A stretch of 62,236 bases of DNA from Diacronema lutheri (taxonomy: Eukaryota; Haptophyta; Pavlovophyceae; Pavlovales; Pavlovaceae): NCBI GenBank assembly GCA_019448385.1, contig JAGTXO010000087.1, forward strand, positions 1 to 62,236. The letters are read 5' to 3'. Of this stretch, positions 52,813 to 62,236 are shown piece by piece; position 1 is the stretch's first letter, and the number at the start of each line of letters is the position of its first letter. The notes beneath the pieces were generated by a model that was not told where the DNA came from, searched no databases, and saw only the letters and a list, made by a program, of their open reading frames with translations. The position numbers were made by a program, and so were the translations under genes.

Positions 52813-55800
52813 TCATCTCTCCCCCCCCCTGAGAGGCGGCAGCTGACTTTTGGCCGCCAGCTGGCGGCGGCGCAGCACCCATAGCACGACCGGCAGCCCG
52901 ATGCAGAGCACGAGGCAGCCGATGACGCCGCCCACAATCGCGCCCGTGCGTGTATAGATCGTTCGGCCCTGTGCGCCCTCGCCCTCACTGTAGGCGGTGG
53001 CGCGCTGGACTTGAATGTCCGACTCGACGATGAACCCCGTGTCCTTGGCGACCTTTGCCTTGATCTGCTCGACGACAGACGGGTCGCGCAGCTTCGCACG
53101 GACCGAGACCTCCCCAGAGTCAGCGGTCGTCGTGTCGTAGATGACAAACCGGATGCGGACGGACCGGACGCGGTCGGACGCGGCCACGACACCAAGGACA
53201 ATGACGGGCGCGTCGAGCACGCTGCTCACCGCCGCGGCAAACTTGGCCTGCGTCGCGCTGTTCCACGACTTGAGCTCGCCGTCGACGATGACGCGCGCCT
53301 CGACCTCCGTGCGCGCAACGGTGCCGAAGGCAGTGATGGCGGGCGGCGGGGACGGGCTCGGCGGCGGCGGCCTCGGCGGCGGCGGGCTTGGCGGCGGGCT
53401 TGGCGGCGGGCTTGGCGGCGGGCTCGGCGGCGGGCTTGGCGGCGGGCTCGGCGGCGGGCTCGGCGGCGGGCTCGGCGGCGGGCTCGGCGGCGGGCTCGGC
53501 GGCGGGCTCGGCGGCGGGCTCGGCGGCGGGCTCGGCGGCGGGCTCGGCGGTGGGCTTGGCGGCGGGCTTGGCGGCGGGCTCGGCGGCGGGCTTGGCGGCG
53601 GGCTCGGCGGCGGGCTCGGCGGCAGGCTCGGCGGCGGGCTCGGCGGCGGGCTTGGCGGCGGGGTTGGCGGCGGGGTTGGCGGCGGGCTTGGCGGCGGGCT
53701 CGGCGGCGGGGTTGGCGGCGGAGTTGGCGGCGGGGTTGGCGGCGGGGTTGGCGGCGGGGTTGGCGGCGGGCTTGGCGGCGGGCTTGGCGGCGGGCTTGGC
53801 GGCGGGGTTGGCGGCGGGGTTGGCGGCGGGCTCGGCGGCGGGCTTGGCGGTTAGCTTGGCGGCGGGCTTGGCGGCGGCGGGCTCGGCGGCGGGGAGGGTG
53901 GCGGCGGCGGGCTCGGCGGCGGCGAGCTTGGCGGCGGCGGGCTCGGCGGCGGGCTTGGCGGCGGGCTTGGCGGCGGCGGGCTCGGCGGCGGGCTCGGCGG
54001 CGGGCTTGGCGGTGGCGGGCTCGGCGGCGGGCTCGGCGGCGGGCTTGGCGGCGGCGGGCTCGGCGGCGGGCTCGGCGGCGGGCTCGGCAGTGGGCCGAGG
54101 AGGACGGGAGCAAGGTCGTCGCCCATCTCGTTCGCGGTATCGCCGCGGTCGAGCTTGTCGCCCTGCCCGAGCTGGCCGTAGTCGTTGTCGCCCCAGTACT
54201 TGACGCTGCCGTTGTCGAGGAGCGCGCAGGTGCTGCAGGGCAGGTGGATTGAGGGGGCGCGAGCGAGGAACGGAGCGGTGCGCCGGGTAAGCCGCCGCGG
54301 GACAAACGGGCGACGCGCCGGGCGCTCTGCAGCGGGTGCATGGGGCTGAGCTGCAGCGCGCTGCGCGCGCACTGAGATGCACCCGCAGTGATCTTGACGG
54401 CCGTGCGGTTGGTGCCGAGGAGGATGGGAGCAAGGTCGTCGCCCATCTCGTTCGCGGCATCGCCGCGGGCGAGCACGTCGCCCTGCCCGAGCCGGCCCTT
54501 GCCGTTGCTGCCCCAGCACTTGGCGCTGCCGTCGTCGAGGAGCGCGCAGTTGCTGCAGGGCAGGTGGATTGAGGGGGCGCGAGCGAGGAACGGGGCGGTG
54601 CGCCGGGTAAGCCGCCGCGGGACGAACGGGCGACGCGCCGGACGCTCTGCAGCGGGTGCATGGGGCTTAGCTGCAGCGCGCTGCGCGCGCACTGAGATGC
54701 ACCCGCAGTGATCTTGACGGCCGTGCGGTTGGTGCCGAGGAGGATGGGAGCAAGGTCGTCGCCCATCTCGTTCACGCCATCGCCGCGGTCGAGCGCGTCG
54801 CCCTGCCCGAGCCGGCCCAGAAAGTTATTGCCCCAGCACTTGGCGCTGCCGTCGTCGAGGAGCGCGCAGTTGCTGCAGGGCAGGTGGACCGAGGAGGCGC
54901 GAGCGAGGAACGGGGCGGTGCGCCGGATAAGCCGCCGCAGGATGAACGGGCGACGCGCCGGGCGCTCTGCAGCGGATGCATGGGGCTGAGCCGGCGCGCA
55001 CTGAGATTCACCCGCAACGATCTCGACGGCCGTGCGGCCGGTGCCGAGGAGGACGGGAGCAAGGTCGTCGCCCATCTCGTTCACGCCATCGCCGCGGGCG
55101 AACGTGTTGCCCTGCCCGAGCTGGCCGAAACTGTTGTCGCCCCAGCACTTGGCGCTGCCGTCGTCGAGGAGCGCGCAGGTGCTGCAGGGCAGGTGGACCG
55201 AGGGGGCGCGAGCGAGGAACGGGGCGGTGCGCCGGATAAGCCGCCGCAGGATGAACGGTCGGCGCGCCGGGCGCTCTGCAGCGGGTGCATGGGGCTGAGC
55301 TGCAGCGCGCTGCGCGCGCACTGAGTTCCACCCGCAGCGATCTCGACGGCCGTGCGGTTGGTGCCGAGGAGGATGGGAGCAAGGTCGTCGCCCATCTCGT
55401 TCGCGCCATCGCCGCGGTCGATCCCGTCGCCCTGCCCGAGCTGGCCGTAGTCGTTGTCGCCCCAGCACTTGGCGCTGCCGTCGTCGAGGAGCGCGCAGGT
55501 GCTGCAGGGCAGGTGGACCGAGGGGGCGCGAGCGAGGAACGGGGCGGTGCGCCGGATAAGCCGCCGCGGGACGAACGGTCGGCGCGCCGGACGCTCTGCA
55601 GCGGATGCATGGGGCTGAGCTGCAGCGCGCTGCGCGCGCACTGAAATCCACCCGCAACGATCTCGACGGCCGTGCGGTTGGTGCCGAGGAGGACGGGAGC
55701 AAGGTTGTCGCCCATATCGTTCGCGCCATCGCCGCGGTCGAGCCCGTCGCCCTGCCCGAGCTGGCCGTAGCCGTTGTCGCCCCAGCACTTGACGCTGCCG

Positions 55801-56251
55801 TCGTTGAGGAGCGCGCAGGTGCTGCAGGGCAGGTGGACCGAGGGGGCGCGAGCGAGGAACGGGGCGGTGCGCCGGATGAGCCGCCGCGGGACGAACGGGC
55901 GACGCGCCGGGCGCTCTGCAGCGGATGCATGGGGCTGAGCCGCAGCGCGCTGCGCGCGCACTGAGCTTCACCCGCAGTGATCTTGACGGCCGTGCGGTTG
56001 GTGCCGAGGAGGATGGGAGCAAGGTCGTCGCCCATCTCGTTCGCGCCATCGCCGCGGTCGAGCGTGTCGCCCTGCCCGAGCTGGCCGTCGCTGTTCGATC
56101 CCCAGCACTTGACGCTGCCGTCGTCGAGCATGGCGCAGCTGTGTGCCGCTCCTGCGCCTATAGCTACTGTCGAGAGGGGAGTCGGGGTCGCCGCCAGGGG
56201 CCGGAGAAGGAGTAAGAACAATGCCCACGGCAGCGTCGGCATCAAGCTCAT
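52813..56251 (-). CDS. Surface protein: signal peptide, seven RCC1-type repeats, SPPP stalk, transmembrane helix
   Basis: The start is Met 56251 with signal peptide MSLMPTLPWALFLLLLRPLA. Exons on minus: 56251-55962, 55821-55642, 55501-55322, 55181-55002, 54872-54693, 54552-54373, then 54232 onward. Six introns all use CA|GTGCGC ... CTGCAG|C. Each 180-nt exon encodes one 60-residue RCC1-type repeat (HTCALLDDGSAKCWGDN, GQLGQG, DDLAPILLGTNRTAV); the seventh has Tyr for the second Cys. A long (SPPP)n stalk follows, interrupted by an in-frame TAA at 53851-53853. The same frame then continues as a compact domain (VIVDGELKSWNSATQAKF ... SVRIRFVIYDTTTADSGEVS), a transmembrane helix (AIVGGVIGCLVLCIGLPVVL) and a short basic tail to 52813. 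A hydroxyproline-rich cell-surface protein is likely if the TAA is an error or is spliced out. Confidence 0.75.
53340..54095 (-). repeat. SPPP/TPPP-coding 12-bp repeat array
   Basis: About 60 copies of a 12- to 15-bp unit (GGCGGCGGGCTC/TT on plus) encode Ser/Thr-Pro-Pro-Pro motifs in the frame that continues into the transmembrane domain. One unit at 53851 reads TAG in place of CGG on plus, giving TAA on the coding strand. Confidence 0.85.
54233..56100 (-). repeat. Tandem array of 320-bp exon-intron units
   Basis: Landmarks CCCATCTCG recur at 54121, 54441, 54761, 55071, 55391, 55711 (as CCCATATCG) and 56031: period 320, once 310. Each unit is a 180-bp exon plus a 140-bp intron (129 bp in the shortened unit). 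The introns 55822-55961, 55502-55641, 55182-55321, 54873-55001, 54553-54692 and 54233-54372 are nearly as similar to one another as the exons are. Confidence 0.9.
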
Positions 56252-56542
56252 CGGTCGCAGCGACGACGAGCTCGAAGGTGCGACGACGCTCTCGACGCTC
56301 TCGAAGGTGCGAGCGGTGTCGGCGAGGGCCACTGTAGGACGCAGGGCAAAAGAGAAGCGGTGATGGCACCGGGCGTGAAAGAGGCTGCGTGTGCGCATGA
56401 ACGCCGCGCGCTGCGCGCCCGCGCGCGCTCGCGCTCGGTCGTGGTCACCCTTGGTCAAAGGCGGGCTCGGCGTATTTTGGTACAACGGGTCGTCTCCTCT
56501 CTGAACAAAAGAGGAGACGTTTCTATCTCTAGGTGTTTTCAA

Positions 56543-56945
56543 AATCGATCAGGACCGCTAAACCTAAACATATGATCCGCATTAAACCAAAGGGATGTTG
56601 TTTTTAAGGAAAAAAAAATTACACACCCTAACCCTAATATCTTTTTCTGTTGAACCGTCGGAAAGCGTCGTTAGTATATCTTTTTCATTCGACGACATGT
56701 AGTATCTACAGCACTGATCGACGACATTGGTGGCTACTCGATCCCCTCGCAGCTGGTGCTGACCCCGCTGTCCTGACGTAAGCGCCGTTAGTATATAGCA
56801 CCAGACTGTCTGGAACTAGAGTCATCGCCGGACTGCCGCGACCAGCCTTGCGCGAGGTGCAAGCCTGCGGGTCGCCCCCCCCCCCCCCCCCCCCCCCGGG
56901 CCGGACGGGGGTGACTTTACGAAGTTTTCGACAGCCCCCACAACT
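56543..56945. other. AT-richer intergenic region
   Basis: No coding sequence seen. It contains two CCCTAA units (56624-56636), repeated GTTAGTATAT motifs (about 56671 and 56788), and a 23-base C run at 56875-56897. The composition is clearly less GC-rich than the flanks. Confidence 0.5.
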
Positions 56946-57380
56946 CTAACCTATGTTCGAATACGCCCCCCATATGACGTGGGGTAGATATACTAACGAC
57001 GTGCGCGCTTTGCATGCGCTCTCGCCCTCAATGTTCGTCTCGCCATCCCCGTCGCCATCGCCTGGGATTTGGCTCTCGCCCTCGCCAATCCCGCGTGCGA
57101 GCGCAGCTTTGATGTCGACTTTGAGCTTGAGGAGGGGCAGCCCTTGTTTGACCTTCAGAGCCTTCGCCAGGACGCGCGCGTCGTCTTTGTTGAGCGCATT
57201 GACGAAGCTCTCCCCCTGGGACTTGGCCGCAGCCACCAGAGGATCCACGATGTGCCCCTCAGGGAATGAAGGAGGCGGCGCGTGCTGGCAAGCGCGAGCG
57301 CCGTGGAAGGCGGCGAAGGGGAGCGAGTGAGCGCTCGGCAAAATGCCAACGCAATGTTGCGGACCTGCGCAGAGCGCCAC
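56946..57380 (-). CDS. Possible short protein or exon next to the transposase-like gene
   Basis: An open frame of 144 codons. Its middle (about 57250-57080) reads like real protein: PLVAAAKSQGESFVNALNKD, then ARVLAKALKVKQGLPLLKLK. A Gly/Asp/Glu stretch of simple sequence follows. It lies just downstream of the transposase-like gene on the same strand and might be its last exon. No family recognised, and the N-terminal half is unconvincing. Confidence 0.3.
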   Translation of the reverse strand: MALCAGPQHCVGILPSAHSLPFAAFHGARACQHAPPPSFPEGHIVDPLVAAAKSQGESFVNALNKDDARVLAKALKVKQGLPLLKLKVDIKAALARGIGEGESQIPGDGDGDGETNIEGESACKARTSLVYLPHVIWGAYSNIG

Positions 57381-57401
57381 GCGGGCCCACAGGCAGCCAC
57401 A

Positions 57402-60400
57402 TCAGCACGCTCGCGCGGAGCGCGGTGTACGCGCCGCGAAGAAGAGGTAGCGTCGAGGGTTCGGCAGCGGTGCAGGCGCACCCGATGAAGCACGTGCGTT
57501 TGCCGCGTCAAAAGGAGCTGCCGAGGACCACGGCTGGGCCACGAAGGCGGGCACGGCAGGCTGCGCGCAGGCGAAGTGTGCGCCTAACAGGGTAATTTGA
57601 ATTCGCGCGGGGAATATGGGGAGGGAGCGGAGGGTCGGAGAGTGAGACGCTGCAACGCTGTGCATGCGGCGGCAGCAGCGCAGCCGCGCGAAAGGAGGCG
57701 CAGCCGACAGCGCACCGGCAGGTGAGGCTCGCACGGGTTGCGCGAGCGCGCGTGCGGCGTTGAGCTGGACGAGCCCCGCCTCGTACGCAGTGGCTGCTTG
57801 GCGCAATGCCTCTTCTTCGTCTGAGCGTGCATGTGAACGCGCAGGGCGGCAAATAAGAAACGGTCGCGTTGTGGCATGCGGCGGCAGAGGGACGGGAGAC
57901 GGGAGAGGGAGCACGCTCGCAGGTCGCGCGAGCGCGCAGGCGCGCGCCGTACTTTCGGCCGACAGGGCGGCTGCCTCACCAGACGATGCCCGCCGCATGC
58001 AATCATCCACGGTCGCCGCCGCGTGTCGCTGCCCAGCTCTGCGCGAGATGTCCTCGAAGGCCTTGAGTGTCGGCGTCCGGAGCACGCGCTCATCGGCCGA
58101 CGTTTGCACGCCGGGCGTGAAGCTGTTTTGCACCAGGCTCTTGTACACAGCTTGTGCCGCCGAGAAGACATTGTCGCCCGACGTCTTTCCGCCCTGTGCC
58201 ACGGCCATCGCGAGGCACCTCCCTGCGAGCGCACGCTCGGATGGCGAGAGGTGCTGCAAGGCCATGCCCCTGGTCTGAAAGCAGTGCGTCGGAGTTGCCT
58301 TCTTCGACAAACTCTGCTTGAGGTCGGTCCGCTGTGCGGTGGATCGCGGACGAGGCGGCGACGGCGGCGGCGGCTGGGAGGGCGCGGCGTGGGCTGCTGC
58401 GGAGGCGTCGCCCGACACGAGCTGGCGCGGCTGCTCCTGCTGGCAGTGCTGGTGCTGCAACGGCCGCTGCGAAGGTGCGGGCTGCGGTGAGCGCTGCATC
58501 GCAGGTGAAGCAGGCAGAGTCCTCGCCGACTGTTGCATCCGCGGCTGCTGCGGCTGCTGCGTTTGTCGCCGCAGCTGTGCGGACTGCAGCGGCGGTGGCG
58601 GCGATGGCGGTGGCGGACATGGTGGCGATGGTTGCCTTGGCAGTTGCAGCCTCGATGGCGAAAGAGTCGGCTGCGAGGTGAATGCTGCGAGCGCGTCGCC
58701 AGCTGCGGACGAGCCGTCTGCCCATGCGAGGCGGGGCAGCTGCTGCTGCTGCGGCCGCGGCGGCGGCGGCAGTGGCAGCGTCGGCGGCGGCGATGGCCAG
58801 TGCTCGAGCTGCGTTTGCGGCGAGCTCGCGCGCCCTGTAAGCGAGAGCGCTAAGGCTGCCCTCTGCTCGGGCGACAGCGACCGCGGCACGCGCGTCTGAA
58901 CCAAACTCGGCGACAAAGGCGGCGGCTGCCGCGGGGGCGACGGAACGGATCGTGAGGCGCGTTCTGCTGCCAGCGCGCTCACGAGCTGCGCGTACTCCTC
59001 TTGCGCCTTCTCAATGTCAGGCTCGTAGGCCCAGCCCATCGGCTCGTAGAGAGCGTGCTTCGAGCCGATGCCGCCGGTCGGATTGTCGAAGAAGGACTTG
59101 CGCAGCATGGCAAATGTCTCGCCGAGGCTGCGCTCCGAGAGCAGAGCAGGTGTAAGCCAGAATGGCTCACCGTCGGCGTTCGTAGATCGGCCGAATGCGT
59201 CGCGCATCTCCGCAGCGCGCGCATGCCCCACGAGCCGGAAAAAGATGCGGCACTGCAGCACGTTCCTGTCCACCGTCGAGACACCTTCCACGAGCGGATT
59301 GAGGAGCGAGTTCAGATCCTCGACAAGCGAATCCCCTCGCATGGCCACAAATTTGCGCAGCGTGCTGTTATGGTACACGCGCCCGGCCTGCAGGTACATC
59401 TCGTCGAGAGGAAGCGGGTCGTTCAAGCAGCCGTTAGCCACGTGGACTCCGACAAAGTCGATCACCTCGCCGGTGCCCGCAACACGCTCGCCAGTCCTGC
59501 TCGCTGGGCGCATCGGCGACTGTGTCGGGCTCGACCGCGCAAACGCTTCCCACTTTTCCTTGACCTCAGTCAGTCGCGCGAGCGCAATCTCGGGTGCAGG
59601 TGTCGTCGATCGAATCGCGCCATCTGCCTTGTACCGAGCGAGGTCTTCGCGCACGCGCGCGAGCGCCGCTTGTGCAGTGAGCGACTTGTTTTGCGCCTGC
59701 AGATAGGACGCAACCGCGCGGATGTCCTCCTCGACCGGCTGAAGGAGTGCACTGGACAAATTGCGCTTGAGCTCGGTCGCAAAGGCCTGGCTGGAGGCCT
59801 TGCACGTGTCGCCGATACGCTTGAGCGCGTGGAAGTGGTCGAGATACGGGCGGCGGGAGATGGTCGGGAAGAGGTTGACGAGCACATGCTTGGAGAGCAT
59901 CTCAGGCCTGCACTTGCCGCAGCAGGTGTCTGTGTACCACGCGACGACGCCTGACAAAGTCCCCATGCGCTCAAACCGCGCGCGCAGCCGGAGCAGCGCG
60001 GGGAGGAGATGCTTGTCAAAGCTCTCCGACGCGGTGACTCCCCACCAGAGCGTCTCCCCGCGTGCTCCCTGGATGATGACCAGCACCTTGCCATCACCAG
60101 TAGACCTGATTGCAAGGGAGCGCGTGCCATCCGAGCGGATGATTCTCCCGGGCGAAGACTGGAGCAAGCGCTCGAGCAGAAAGGGCTCGAGGATAGCGCC
60201 AATGTGGCAAAAGATCGTGCGAATGTTGTCAGCAGAGGGCACGAGCAGCGAGTTGAACACGTTAAGGAAGGCAAATGGCGGCCAATCAGCGACGCGAGCA
60301 GCTGGCTCCGTCTCTTGCTCGCGCTGCGCATCGCCCCAGTACGAGTGGAGAGTCTGCTGCGCACGCGCGCGACTTGAATGCCCCTGCTCCTCGACGAAGC

Positions 60401-62210
60401 GAGCGTAGGCATCGTGCATGAGCGATTGGTTCAGAAGGTGCGGAGCGGCAATCTGCTCGGCGAGCTTGGCCATCGGGATAGTCGAGATGAAGATGTGCTG
60501 CGCAAGTGACCACGTCATGGCTCCGACTTTCATGAGCACAAGGTCTGCATACTTGGTGCGCACAGACACGGGCAAGTACTCCGGGTCAGCGATGAGCGTG
60601 CTTATCGCCGTGGTCTTGCTGCAGCCCTTGCAGAAGATGGTCTCGCTCATGACGCAGATAACGCCAGCGAGGTCGTAGGCATAGCGGATTGGCGCCCATC
60701 CGGCGCGGCAGATGAGGTTGTTGCTCTTGCACTTGGGGCACGGGCAGATGATGCGAGTAGGGTCGTCGTTGACGCGAAAGCGCGGGTCGGCGGATAGCTC
60801 CCGTCGAATAAGGAGGTGTGGCGCGACCACCGCAACCTTTGGACGCATCACAAACGCACCGCGCGCTGCGAGCATCGATGCAGCGTCCCACTGCCCACTA
60901 GGCGGCTTGCAATGCCTCGCCATGAGCGCAGAGCCGGGCGGCTCATAGAAGGGCGCACAAGGTAGGCGCTCCTCGAGGAGCTGCATCACCTCAGCGCCGC
61001 AAAGCGCCACGCCGCCGCGCGTGAGGACAAGCATCCCTCGGGCGGCAGAGTCGCTCAGCTCGATGCGTGGCATGCTGCCGCCGAGCGAGCGAATGAGGGC
61101 GCGGACTACACCGTCGCCCAGTCGCCGCTCGTCCTCATGCGAAAGCAGCGGGCGCGCGGCAGCTGCAGGCGCAGCAGCGCTGGCAGCAGCGTGCTCAGAG
61201 CGCATCGCACCTGCTGCGCCCGAGGGGCTGACACCTACCGCCCCGACGCATGTGCTCCGTGAGCGAGAGGCACGATGCAAGCCGAGAGTCGGGAGCGGCG
61301 GCGCTTCCACACCTCGCAGCGAGCCGCTGCAACTCGCATCTGCAAAGCGACCGCCAAGGCTGCTCGCGCGCGCAGACTGTGGGGCAGGGCTCGCGACAAG
61401 AAGAGGGGCCGAGCTGGGCACAGACTGTGCCGAGTCAGTCGCGCCGAGCAGAGCGTCGAGCGCGGCGCCCGGCTCGCGGCCGCCGAGCGCGCCGACGCAC
61501 GCGCCGCCAGCGCGCCCGCCGTCGCGCCCGCTCGCGCCAAGCGCGCCTCCGTACACGCCGCCGCCGGGCCAGGCGCCGGGCTCGCCTTCGCGCTGCTGCG
61601 GCGCAGCAGATTCTGCGCGCTGCAGCGGCGGCGCGCCAAGCGGCCAGCCTTGCAAGCCTTGCAAGCAAGCTGTCAAGGCGAGCGGCGAGCGCGCAGCCAA
61701 CGCCGGCGCGTCGAGCTGCTCGGCGGCCACGGCTGCGCGATCGCGCGCGCGTGCGCAGAGTCGTCGCGGCCGCTCGCTGGGCTGGGCGCGTGCAGCCCGT
61801 TGAGCTCCGGGCCGGGCGTCGAGCGCGGCGCCCGGCTCGCGGCCACCGAGCGCGCCGACGCCCGCGCCGCCAGCGCGCCCGCCGTTCGCGCCCGCCCGCG
61901 CCAAAGCGCGCCTCCCGTACACGCCGCCGCCGGGCCAGGCGCCGGGCTCGCCATCGCGCTGCTGCGACGCAGTGCAGATTCTGCGCGCTGCAGCGGCGGC
62001 GCGCCAAGCGGCAAGCCTTGCAAGCAAGCCGCCGCGAGGAGCGACGGACACGTCTGGCACGCCTGCGCCTCCGCATGTTGCCTCTCGGACGCAATGGGTG
62101 CGCGCAGCCGGCGCCGCGGGCGCACGAGCCGCGGTCACCGTCATCGCGCGAGAGGCAGGAGCAGCCGTGTCGGACGGTGGCGGCGGATGCTGCTCGTGCG
62201 TCGTGTGCAC
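57402..62210 (-). mobile_element. DDE-type transposase-like protein with zinc ribbon
   Basis: Open for 1,602 codons from Met 62210. After a low-complexity N-terminus with an internal duplication, the conserved part spans about 61150-58950. It has a zinc-ribbon-like block with two CxxC pairs (CPCPKCKSNNLICRAGW, ETIFCKGCSK), then RIIRSDGTRSLAI, LVIIQGARGETLWWG, AWYTDTCCGKCRPEML and YLDHFHALKRIGD. The spacing of Asp (about 60130), Asp (about 59928) and Asp-x-x-His (about 59841) resembles RNase H-fold transposases of large eukaryotic DNA transposons that keep a T-D-x-C-C motif. A Pro/Gln-rich tail and a short helical block (ALQHLSPSERALAGRCLAM) follow. The superfamily cannot be fixed by eye and no terminal repeats were found in the window. 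Confidence 0.55.
61449..62020. repeat. Direct duplication of about 200 bp, period about 366 bp
   Basis: 61449-61660 and 61816-62020 are similar, both carrying GCGTCGAGCGCGGCGCCCGG and CCGGGCCAGGCGCCGGGCTC. In the transposase-like frame they give two copies of GEPGAWPGGGVYG ... GALGGREPGAALDA. Confidence 0.8.
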
Positions 62211-62236
62211 GGTGTGCGACGGCGTCTCGTGCTGCT

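Noticed and set aside
53120-56542. A continuous 1,140-residue protein reading through the RCC1 region
   Set aside because: That frame passes through six conserved introns; the spliced exons give regular 60-residue repeats instead.
1-62236. tRNA, rRNA or snRNA genes
   Set aside because: None was recognised by eye; absence is not proven without a covariance-model search.
1-62236. Bacterial origin
   Set aside because: Spliced genes, eL13, Urb2, PX domain, USP and chromodomain are eukaryotic; no operons or Shine-Dalgarno patterns.

Overview
The window looks like nuclear DNA of a very GC-rich unicellular eukaryote, most likely a haptophyte-type microalga (inference). It holds intron-containing eukaryotic genes: 2-isopropylmalate synthase in 11 exons, ribosomal protein eL13, the 60S-assembly factor Urb2/Npa2, a PX-domain protein, a ubiquitin-specific-protease-like protein and an RCC1-repeat surface protein. 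Most resolved introns begin GTGCG(C/T/A/G) and end GCAG, and several carry long poly-C tracts before the acceptor. GC content is so high that introns often lack stop codons, so long open frames run through introns and antisense strands. Frame length alone is weak evidence here.

Layout. 1-290: 3'-truncated minus-strand gene of unknown family. 618-19899 (minus): a giant gene, probably one spliced unit, that looks like a mobile-element polyprotein. In order it encodes a Ulp1/C48-like protease, a PD-(D/E)XK-like region, a hydrophobic segment, a second C48-like protease, low-complexity stretches, a YqaJ/lambda-exonuclease-type nuclease, a chromodomain with a complete aromatic cage and, at the C-terminus, a Fanzor (eukaryotic TnpB homologue) with its RuvC D-E-D residues. 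This is the main discovery candidate. 19900-22629: unresolved, perhaps an intron-rich plus-strand membrane gene. 22630-24307 (minus): USP-like protease in about four exons. 25826-28208 (minus): decayed Pif1-type helicase fused behind a virus-like N-terminal domain. 28767-31651: two foldback (MITE-like) elements and a 2-kb repeat with a broken gene.

31753-38847 (minus) URB2 and 38931-43550 (plus) IPMS form a head-to-head pair about 83 bp apart. A small unknown gene (43749-44093), eL13 (44602-45231) and a PX gene (45485-46690) follow, all on minus. The PX gene is head-to-head (38 bp) with a coiled-coil gene resembling axonemal dynein light-chain domain proteins (46729 onward). That gene runs into a second copy of the mobile cluster (48568-52612: Pif1 pseudogene, foldback element, 2-kb unit). 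52813-56251 (minus): a predicted secreted/membrane protein with seven RCC1-type repeats made by tandem duplication of a 320-bp exon-intron unit, an SPPP-rich stalk and a transmembrane helix. An AT-richer gap follows, then a large DDE-transposase-like gene (57402-62210, minus) reaching the right end.

Housekeeping genes therefore alternate with at least three kinds of mobile DNA: the Fanzor/YqaJ/protease polyprotein, the duplicated Pif1-foldback cluster and the DDE-transposase-like gene. All family assignments are from reading motifs; none was checked against a database.
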